Source: Candidatus Latescibacterota bacterium (GTDB taxonomy: Bacteria; Latescibacterota; 4484-107; B68-G9). Taken from it: 11,150 nt of DNA. Numbering within the stretch: the first letter of the stretch is position 1; each line of letters starts with the position of its first letter. The translations under genes were made by a program, and so were the position numbers. Where the stretch lies: positions 1-11,150 of the forward strand of contig DTYS01000194.1 in the NCBI GenBank assembly GCA_012961755.1, in the 5' to 3' direction. This document shows, piece by piece, positions 6,010-11,150 of this stretch. The notes under the pieces are model-generated. The model had not been told where the DNA came from. It saw only the letters and a program-made list of their open reading frames with translations, and ran no database searches.

Positions 6010-7647
6010 ATGAAAGCCCTTCCCTTCGTCGCCCTGCTCATATCCTCAGCTTACGTCTCCTCGGAGCTTTCTACGTTCAGGAAGGCCTGGGCGCTGCGGT
6101 ACTCCGGGAGGCTCGATGAGGCCATAAGTCTGTTGCAGAGCTTCGTCTCCGAACATCCCAAGGGGCCTCACTCCGACGAAGCTTTGTTACTTTTAGGGGG
6201 CATAATGGAGGAAAGAGGGGACCTTGAGGCCGCCTCGGAGTTCTACAAGTTCCTGCTCGCACGGTTCCCAAAAAGTCCATATGCCGAGGAAGCTTCCTTC
6301 CAGCTCGCATACATAAAGCTACTGAGGGAGGACTTCGTCGGAGCCTTCGCCGGCTTCCTCTCGTTCGAGAGGAGGTTCCCCGGTAGCTCCTTGATCCCCT
6401 TAGCCGAGTTTCACATGGGGAAGGCGCTCTATTCATTAGGCCATTTCTATGGAGCCGAGGAGAGGTTTTCCAGGTTCTTGGACGTAGTCCCCCGACATCG
6501 GCTGGCCCCGGAGGCTTGGTTGGGCCTCGGGCTGTGCCGCCTGGCCTTGGACCGGACCCGGGAGGCGGCGGACATCTTTTGGTACATCCTGCGAAACTTC
6601 CCCGAAAGTCCCGCCCGTCGTCGCGCAGCTTTTAGCTTGGGGGAGTTATATTTCAACTCAGGAAGGTTCTATCTGGCTATAGGGGCCTTCAGGAGGGCCG
6701 CCGAGGGAGGGCTGGATTCGCTCTCGGATGAAGCCCTCCTTTACATAGAGCGTGCCAAGTACAAGTTAGGGCAGTACAGGGACCCCATAGATCCAGCAAG
6801 GGAGTTCGTCCGGAAGTACCCCCAAAGGCCGTTGGCCGGGGAGCTGCAGCTCGAGATAGGGAGGTACTACGAAGAAGGACGCGACCTGGACAGGGCTATG
6901 GGAGCGTACAGGAGGGTGCTCACCTCCCCTCGCTGGAAGGCCCAGCATCCCAAGGCTCTCTTGGGAATAGCGAGATGTCTGAAGCGCAGGGGGAAGACCG
7001 AGGAGGCCATCGGCGTTTTGGACACCCTGATAGAGGAATACTCCGGAAGGGAGGTCTTAGAGGCCCTCCTTATGAAGGCTTCCCTGTACAGAGGGCTGGA
7101 GGCTATAGACAGGGCCGTAGACGTCTACGAAGGGATATTGGACCGCACGGAAGGGAAGGGGCGGTTCGCCCTCGAGGCGTTGAGGGGTTTAGGGATATGT
7201 TACCAGACCCTCGGCAGGTGGTCCGAGGCCGCGGGTGTCTACTGCCGCGTTTTGGAGGACTTCCCGAAGGTTCCGGACAGGGCGGAGGTGATCTTGAAGC
7301 TTGCCGAGGCTTACGTCCAGGCAGGCGAGCCGGTGCGGGCCCTCGGTGCTTTAAGGAAGGAGGTTGAAGAGCCCTTAGATCCGTCCGAACGGGCGAAATT
7401 GCTCGTGCGGGCAGGGAAGTTGGCCACCGAACTGGGCGAATGGGAGGAGGCGGGGGAGTACTTCAGGGAAGCGCTGGGGTGTGGGATCATGGAGGAGCGG
7501 GCCGAGGCCCTGTTGGGCCTCGCCCGCCTGGCCTTGGCCCGAGGGGATACGGCGGAGGCGCTCCCCTTCCTCAAGGGGGCCCTCGAGGATGGATCCGAGG
7601 AAGCGAAGAGGCTGCTCGGTCGCCTGCTGGGCGAACATCGGCCTTGA
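6010..7647 (+). CDS. Tetratricopeptide-repeat protein, probably exported
   Basis: A 545-residue protein made almost wholly of tandem TPR helices from about residue 22 to the end, roughly thirteen to fourteen units. Clear examples are at about 56-88, 93-125, 130-163, 167-200, 276-306, 387-421 and 497-526. Their pattern of Gly/Ala/Pro (RGDLEAASEFYKFLLARFPKSP type) resembles periplasmic TPR proteins of the BamD/CpoB sort. The N-terminus (MKALPFVALLISSAYV) looks like a short signal peptide, though no clear AxA cleavage site is seen. The ATG at 6010 is chosen over an in-frame TTG at 5965 because GAAGGAGG lies directly upstream and the signal-like start begins there. It is divergent from rnf. No enzyme domain is visible, so it is probably a scaffold or envelope protein of unknown partner. 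Confidence 0.85.
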   Translation: MKALPFVALLISSAYVSSELSTFRKAWALRYSGRLDEAISLLQSFVSEHPKGPHSDEALLLLGGIMEERGDLEAASEFYKFLLARFPKSPYAEEASFQLAYIKLLREDFVGAFAGFLSFERRFPGSSLIPLAEFHMGKALYSLGHFYGAEERFSRFLDVVPRHRLAPEAWLGLGLCRLALDRTREAADIFWYILRNFPESPARRRAAFSLGELYFNSGRFYLAIGAFRRAAEGGLDSLSDEALLYIERAKYKLGQYRDPIDPAREFVRKYPQRPLAGELQLEIGRYYEEGRDLDRAMGAYRRVLTSPRWKAQHPKALLGIARCLKRRGKTEEAIGVLDTLIEEYSGREVLEALLMKASLYRGLEAIDRAVDVYEGILDRTEGKGRFALEALRGLGICYQTLGRWSEAAGVYCRVLEDFPKVPDRAEVILKLAEAYVQAGEPVRALGALRKEVEEPLDPSERAKLLVRAGKLATELGEWEEAGEYFREALGCGIMEERAEALLGLARLALARGDTAEALPFLKGALEDGSEEAKRLLGRLLGEHRP

Positions 7648-7671
7648 CAATTTCCGGTATATGTTTATATT
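7644..7671 (+). promoter_or_regulatory. Sigma-70 promoter for the eutN-aldolase genes, overlapping the TPR stop
   Basis: TTGACA (7644-7649) contains the TGA stop of the TPR gene and is followed after 16 bases by TATATT (7666-7671). A start near 7678 would leave a leader of only about ten bases, just enough for the GGGAGGAG site before the eutN ATG at 7689. This makes eutN and the genes behind it separately controllable from the TPR gene. Confidence 0.65.
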
Positions 7672-7688
7672 TCCCTTCGGGAGGAGCG

Positions 7689-7961
7689 ATGCTTCTTGGG
7701 AAGGTTACAGGCAACCTCGTCTGCACGGTAAAACACGACGCGTATCGCGGGACCAAGCTCCTTTTGGTCCAGCCGCTCGGGTTGGACCTGAAGCCCCAGG
7801 GAGATGCGGTCGTGGCGGTGGACACGGTAGGCGCGGGTCCAGGGGAACTCGTGCTTCTGGTAAGGGAAGGGGCGGCCGCTCGACAGGTGCTGAAGGTCGA
7901 GCACGCGCCCGTGCGCTCCCTCGTGATAGGCATCGTGGACTACGCGGACATCAGGGGGTAA
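7689..7961 (+). CDS. eutN: Bacterial microcompartment vertex protein (EutN/CcmL family)
   Basis: A 90-residue protein of the EutN/CcmL/PduN family, which forms pentamers capping the twelve vertices of a microcompartment shell. Family marks run along its whole length: GKVTGNLVCTVKHDAYRGTK (4-23), LLLVQPL, the VAVDTVGAGPGELVLL block (about 42-57), a Ser/Ala-rich stretch AAARQ, and the closing VIGIVD. Length is normal. The ATG at 7689 follows GGGAGGAG. The frame extends upstream through the TPR gene but that part is not protein-like. It has its own promoter and ends one base before the aldolase start, so the two are almost certainly co-translated. No hexameric (BMC-H) or trimeric (BMC-T) shell gene is in the window, so the rest of the shell must be elsewhere if one is formed. 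Confidence 0.93.
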   Translation: MLLGKVTGNLVCTVKHDAYRGTKLLLVQPLGLDLKPQGDAVVAVDTVGAGPGELVLLVREGAAARQVLKVEHAPVRSLVIGIVDYADIRG

Positions 7962-7962
7962 C

Positions 7963-8757
7963 ATGGTCCACATCTACCAGCTTCGCAGGGACATAGTTCA
8001 TGTATGTCAAAGGATGTATCAGAGAGGATATGTGGCCGCCAACGACGGCAACGTGAGCGCAAGGGTGTCGGACGATAGGATACTTATCACCCCCAGCGGG
8101 ATGAGCAAGGGCTTCGTAAGGGAGGACCAGCTCATAATCTGCGATATGGATGGAAAGGTTATCTCAGGGAACCTGAATCCGTCCTCGGAGCTTCCGATGC
8201 ACCTTATGGTCTACAGGGAGAGGCCCGATGTGAACGCCGTGGTGCACGCACATCCAGTGGTGGCTACGGGGTTCGCGGTGGCTGGCATTCCCCTGGCCCA
8301 GTGCGTCCTTCCCGAGGTCGTGCTCACGGTGGGGGCGGTACCGGTAGCGGAATACGGCACCCCCTCCACGGAGGAGGTGCCGGAGTCCATTAAGAAATAC
8401 ATCCAGAACTACGACGCCTTCCTCTTAGCCAACCATGGGGCTTTGACCGTAGGTCCCGATGTAATAACGGCCTACCATAGGATGGAGACCATCGAACATT
8501 TCGCTCAGATAACCTTAGTAGCGAGGCAGTTGGGCAGGGTAAACGTCCTCTCGGACGAGCAGGTGCAGAAGCTTATGCAGGTTAGGGAGAAGCTGGGTAT
8601 AAAGGGAAGGAACCCCCTCTCATGCCAGGGATGTACGGCTAGCTGTCCCAACCGCATAGCTTCGGAACCCAGGGCCTCCTCAGGGGAGGGAGCTGCCTCC
8701 GAGGACGATGTGGTCGGCAGGATAGTATCCCAGGTGCTCGCAAGGCTCGGGAAATAG
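7963..8757 (+). CDS. Class II aldolase (L-fuculose-phosphate aldolase family) with C-terminal extension
   Basis: A 264-residue class II, metal-dependent aldolase of the FucA/RhaD/AraD family, which splits sugar 1-phosphates such as fuculose or rhamnulose phosphate to DHAP and lactaldehyde. The catalytic core is residues 1 to about 216. It has ANDGNVSAR (26-34), TPSGMSKG (43-50), the acid/base Glu in SSELPMH (E76), and Zn ligands H95 and H97 (VHAHP) and H158 (NHGALTVG). FucA itself is about 215 residues. The extra 48 here comprise a Cys motif C221-x2-C224-x3-C228, a flexible Ser/Gly/Glu linker, and an amphipathic helix at 247-263. Such tails on microcompartment enzymes are encapsulation peptides, and the vertex gene one base upstream fits. 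The GGGGGTAAC site precedes the ATG. Exact substrate is not determined by sequence alone. Confidence 0.9.
   Translation: MVHIYQLRRDIVHVCQRMYQRGYVAANDGNVSARVSDDRILITPSGMSKGFVREDQLIICDMDGKVISGNLNPSSELPMHLMVYRERPDVNAVVHAHPVVATGFAVAGIPLAQCVLPEVVLTVGAVPVAEYGTPSTEEVPESIKKYIQNYDAFLLANHGALTVGPDVITAYHRMETIEHFAQITLVARQLGRVNVLSDEQVQKLMQVREKLGIKGRNPLSCQGCTASCPNRIASEPRASSGEGAASEDDVVGRIVSQVLARLGK
8701..8754 (+). other. Probable microcompartment encapsulation peptide at the aldolase C-terminus
   Basis: Encodes residues 247-264, EDDVVGRIVSQVLARLGK. Hydrophobic residues sit at 250, 251, 254, 255, 258, 259 and 262, a regular i, i+1, i+4, i+5 spacing that gives one greasy face of a helix. It follows a linker of about 18 residues rich in Ser, Gly, Ala and Glu. 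Short terminal amphipathic helices behind a linker are the known form of cargo tags that bind microcompartment shell proteins. The assignment is inference from pattern and neighbourhood. Confidence 0.7.
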
Positions 8758-8773
8758 CGTTAACGGGGGAAAG

Positions 8774-9781
8774 ATGAAAGTATTGGTCACAGGAGGAGCG
8801 GGTTACATAGGGAGCATAGTCGTGGAGCAGCTCCTGGAGGGAGGATACGAGGTCGTGGTGGTTGACAACCTGAAGGAGGGGCACAGGGAGGCCGTGCTCC
8901 CCGGGGCGGAGTTCTACGAGGGGGACTTCGGGGACAGGGAGCTTCTGAGGGGGATATTTGGGGAGCATAAGATAGATGCTGTGCTCCACTTCGCCGCGGA
9001 GGCCCAAGTTGCTGACTCTATGACCGATCCCCACAAGTACTTCCTCACGAACGTCTCTAAGGGCCTCGTGCTTCTGGAGGCCATGAGGGCACACGGTTGC
9101 GATAGGTTCATATTCTCCTCTACGGCGGCCACGTTCGGGGAACCCAAGTATACCCCTATAGACGAGGAACATCCGCAGGAGCCCATAAACGCATATGGAG
9201 AGTCCAAGCTTATGTTCGAGAAGATATTGGATTGGTACCATAAAGCTTATGGACTTAAGTTTATGTCCTTCCGATACTTCAATGCTGCAGGGGCATCGAA
9301 ACGTCTTGGGGAGGACCATCGCCCTGAGACCCACCTCATACCCGTAGTGCTTCAGGTAGCTCTTGGAAGGAGGGAACATGTGGAGGTGTACGGTACCGAT
9401 TACCCTACCAAGGATGGAACCCCGGTGAGGGATTACATACATGTGATAGATCTGGGTAAGGCCCACATACTGGGTCTTGAGAAGTTGGACAGCTTCCCCG
9501 ATGGGAAGTACAACTTGGGCAACGGAGAAGGGTTTACGGTGTTAGAGGTCATAGAGACCGCGGAGGAGGTGACGGGGAGGAAGATACCTTACAGGCCTGC
9601 CCCGAGGCGTCCGGGTGACCCTGCCGTGCTGGTGGCCTCCTCGAGGAAGGCCGCAAGGGAGCTCGGATGGGAACCGGAATTCCCGGAGCTTAGGGAGATA
9701 ATCCGAAGTGCGTGGGAGTGGCAAGGGAGGCATCCTGGGGGATACGGTCCTGTGGAGTTCATGGGGGAAACATGTCCATAA
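8774..9781 (+). CDS. galE: UDP-glucose 4-epimerase
   Basis: A 335-residue extended short-chain dehydrogenase that interconverts UDP-glucose and UDP-galactose with bound NAD+. The N-terminal Rossmann motif is GGAGYIG (7-13), with D31 at the end of strand 2 as the NAD ribose ligand. The active site has FSSTAATFG (114-122), and YGESK gives the catalytic Tyr141 and Lys145. RYFNAAGA (167-174) and RDYIHVIDL further on are typical of GalE. Length matches bacterial GalE (about 330-340). UDP-GlcNAc or uronate epimerases of the same fold are alternatives. The ATG at 8774 follows GGGGGAAAG, 16 bases behind the aldolase, and the end overlaps wecB by ten bases. It probably feeds envelope polysaccharide synthesis with wecB. 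Confidence 0.88.
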   Translation: MKVLVTGGAGYIGSIVVEQLLEGGYEVVVVDNLKEGHREAVLPGAEFYEGDFGDRELLRGIFGEHKIDAVLHFAAEAQVADSMTDPHKYFLTNVSKGLVLLEAMRAHGCDRFIFSSTAATFGEPKYTPIDEEHPQEPINAYGESKLMFEKILDWYHKAYGLKFMSFRYFNAAGASKRLGEDHRPETHLIPVVLQVALGRREHVEVYGTDYPTKDGTPVRDYIHVIDLGKAHILGLEKLDSFPDGKYNLGNGEGFTVLEVIETAEEVTGRKIPYRPAPRRPGDPAVLVASSRKAARELGWEPEFPELREIIRSAWEWQGRHPGGYGPVEFMGETCP

Positions 9782-10869
9782 GGATAGTGAACATAGTAGG
9801 TACAAGGCCGAACATGATGAAGATAGCCCCCATCATGGAGAAGATGGCCAAGGATGAAGCCTTCCAGCCCCTCCTGGTACATACGGGTCAGCACTACGAC
9901 GAAAATATGTCCGAGGTCTTCTTCCGCCAGCTCGGGATCCCCGAACCCGACTACAACTTGGAAGTGGGCTCCGGAAGCCACACGTATCAGACGGCCCATG
10001 TTATGCTCGCCCTGGAGCCACTCTTAGAGGAACTTAAGCCCGACTGCGTGCTCGTCGTGGGGGATGTGAACTCCACCCTCGCGGGGGCCCTTGTGGCGGC
10101 GAAGATGCTGATCCCAGTAGCACATGTCGAGGCGGGACTGAGGAGCTTCGATAGGACCATGCCCGAGGAGATAAACAGGACCCTTACGGACCACATATCG
10201 GATTTCCTCTTCACGACCGAGGAGAGCGGGAACGAAAACCTCCTCAGGGAAGGGGTCCCGCAGGAGAAGATATTCCTGGTAGGGGACGTTATGATAGACA
10301 CCCTCCTGCGCCACAGAGATAAGGCCAGGGCGTTGAATGCGCTGGAGAGGTTCGGACTGGAGCCGAATGGATACGCGCTCTTGACCTTGCACAGACCTTC
10401 AAATGTGGACGAAGGGGACGTGCTCTCGGGGATAGTGGACGCGCTGGTACAGGTCCAGGAGATGCTCCCGGTCGTGTTTCCCGTCCATCCGAGGACGAAG
10501 AAGAGGTTGGAGGAGTTCGGGCTCTGGGCGAAGCTTTCCCATCTTTCAAGGATGGTGCTCACAGAGCCTTTGGGCTACTTAGAGTTCCTTGGACTCATGC
10601 AGGACGCAAGGGTGGTGCTAACGGACTCCGGAGGGATACAGGAGGAGACGACGATCTTAAGGGTCCCCTGCCTCACCTTGAGGTACAACACCGAGAGGCC
10701 TGTGACCATATCGCAGGGCACGAACAAGCTCGTTGGAAACAGATCTGAGGATATAGTCCGGGCCGTCCGAGAGGTCCTGGAGGGCGAGGTGAGGGCTAGC
10801 ACCCCTCCGGAGTTCTGGGACGGGAAAGCTGCGGAGAGGATCGTGAGGATATTGAAGGAACGACTTTAG
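9772..10869 (+). CDS. wecB: UDP-N-acetylglucosamine 2-epimerase (non-hydrolysing)
   Basis: A 365-residue cytoplasmic GT-B fold enzyme that converts UDP-GlcNAc to UDP-ManNAc for envelope polysaccharides. Visible motifs are GTRPNMMKIAP (10-20), HTGQHYD (37-43), GDVNSTLA (97-104), HVEAGLRS (118-125), PEEINR (131-136), LTLHRP with H207, DSGGIQEE (285-292), and RYNTERP with GTN (304-318). Asp98, Glu120 and His207 are the positions expected at the active site. The frame extends upstream to 9712, but the ATG at 9772 is chosen. It begins the standard opening (IRIVNIVGTRP), follows GGGGGAAAC, and overlaps the galE stop by ten bases. Full length for the family. Confidence 0.94.
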   Translation: MSIRIVNIVGTRPNMMKIAPIMEKMAKDEAFQPLLVHTGQHYDENMSEVFFRQLGIPEPDYNLEVGSGSHTYQTAHVMLALEPLLEELKPDCVLVVGDVNSTLAGALVAAKMLIPVAHVEAGLRSFDRTMPEEINRTLTDHISDFLFTTEESGNENLLREGVPQEKIFLVGDVMIDTLLRHRDKARALNALERFGLEPNGYALLTLHRPSNVDEGDVLSGIVDALVQVQEMLPVVFPVHPRTKKRLEEFGLWAKLSHLSRMVLTEPLGYLEFLGLMQDARVVLTDSGGIQEETTILRVPCLTLRYNTERPVTISQGTNKLVGNRSEDIVRAVREVLEGEVRASTPPEFWDGKAAERIVRILKERL

Positions 10870-10881
10870 AAGGGGGTGGCG

Positions 10882-11150
10882 ATGCCGAAGGAACTTGTGG
10901 CCGTAGCTCCGAGGAAGCCGGTGCTGAGGGAATATAAGGAACCTCCACTGATGCCAGGACAGGTGCGGATAAGGAGCATCTTTTCCGCCGAGAAACACGG
11001 CACCACGCTCCTCCTGTACCGTGACGTATCCCCCGTGAGCCGGAAGGAGTACGACCCTGAGCTGGGTCTCTTCTTCCCCAAGGGGGAGGGGAGGGGGTGG
11101 ACCGCGGACTTCCCTATGTCCTTAGGGAACATGACGGTAGGGGTCGTGAC
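10882..11150 (+). CDS. Medium-chain dehydrogenase/reductase, N-terminal part (cut by window end)
   Basis: Eighty-nine residues of an open frame starting at ATG 10882, behind a GAAGGGGG site and 12 bases after wecB. The start, with EYKEPPLMPGQVRIRSIFSAEKHGT at about 18-41, matches the GroES-like N-terminal domain of the alcohol dehydrogenase superfamily (pattern PGxVxVR...SAxxxGT..LYR). LGNMTVGVV at the edge corresponds to the G-x-x-x-V-G-V-V strand. Classical zinc enzymes have a Cys ligand in GxCGTD; here that place reads SAEKHGTT, with no Cys. It may therefore belong to the subgroup that lacks the catalytic zinc site, such as BchC-like or sugar-linked dehydrogenases. The cofactor domain lies outside the window, so the substrate is unknown. 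Confidence 0.65.
   Translation, partial: MPKELVAVAPRKPVLREYKEPPLMPGQVRIRSIFSAEKHGTTLLLYRDVSPVSRKEYDPELGLFFPKGEGRGWTADFPMSLGNMTVGVV

Noticed and set aside
7440..7688. Upstream in-frame extension of eutN
   Set aside because: This part overlaps the TPR gene in another frame and is Gly-rich noise. The ATG at 7689 has a good site and the normal family length.
8639..9466. Open frame of 275 residues on the minus strand
   Set aside because: Antisense to the aldolase end and to galE. Low-quality composition, no motif, no ribosome binding site of note.

Overview
The window comes from a moderately GC-rich bacterial chromosome. Codon usage leans heavily on AGG for Arg and ATA for Ile, and promoters are of the sigma-70 type (TTGACA with TATATT-like -10 boxes). 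A complete Rnf complex points to an obligate anaerobe. RseC and a secreted-looking TPR protein suggest a diderm. A fermentative anaerobe of the Synergistota type would fit, but this is inference from gene content and codon style, since no rRNA or taxonomic marker is present.

Layout. (1) Positions 1-350, minus strand: a cold-shock protein running off the left edge, with a good promoter and a long, strongly structured 5' leader. (2) 351-511: about 160 bases with no gene and only weak repeats. (3) 512-5786, minus strand: a tight seven-gene operon, rnfC-rnfD-rnfG-rnfE-rnfA-rnfB-rseC, encoding the membrane ferredoxin:NAD+ oxidoreductase plus an RseC-family protein. Several genes are joined by 4-base stop/start overlaps. 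Its promoter and a two-hairpin leader lie at 5806-5930. (4) 6010-7647, plus strand and divergent from rnf: a 545-residue TPR protein with a probable signal peptide. (5) 7644-8757, plus strand: a promoter overlapping the TPR stop codon, then a bacterial-microcompartment vertex protein (EutN/CcmL) one base ahead of a class II aldolase. The aldolase carries a C-terminal extension that looks like a microcompartment encapsulation peptide. (6) 8774-11150, plus strand: galE (UDP-glucose 4-epimerase), wecB (UDP-GlcNAc 2-epimerase, overlapping galE by 10 bases), and the start of a medium-chain dehydrogenase/reductase cut by the right edge.

How it fits together. Rnf couples reduced ferredoxin and NAD+ to ion pumping and so links fermentation redox balance to membrane energy. 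EutN plus a tagged aldolase suggests a sugar-phosphate aldolase packaged in a microcompartment whose hexameric shell genes are not in this window. galE and wecB supply UDP-sugars for envelope polysaccharide.

The points most worth a second look are the tagged aldolase with its Cys-rich linker beside a lone vertex gene, the attenuator-like hairpin in the cold-shock leader, the atypical C-terminus of the cold-shock protein, and an RnfB whose last ferredoxin-like domain appears to have lost the ligands of one cluster while keeping those of the other.
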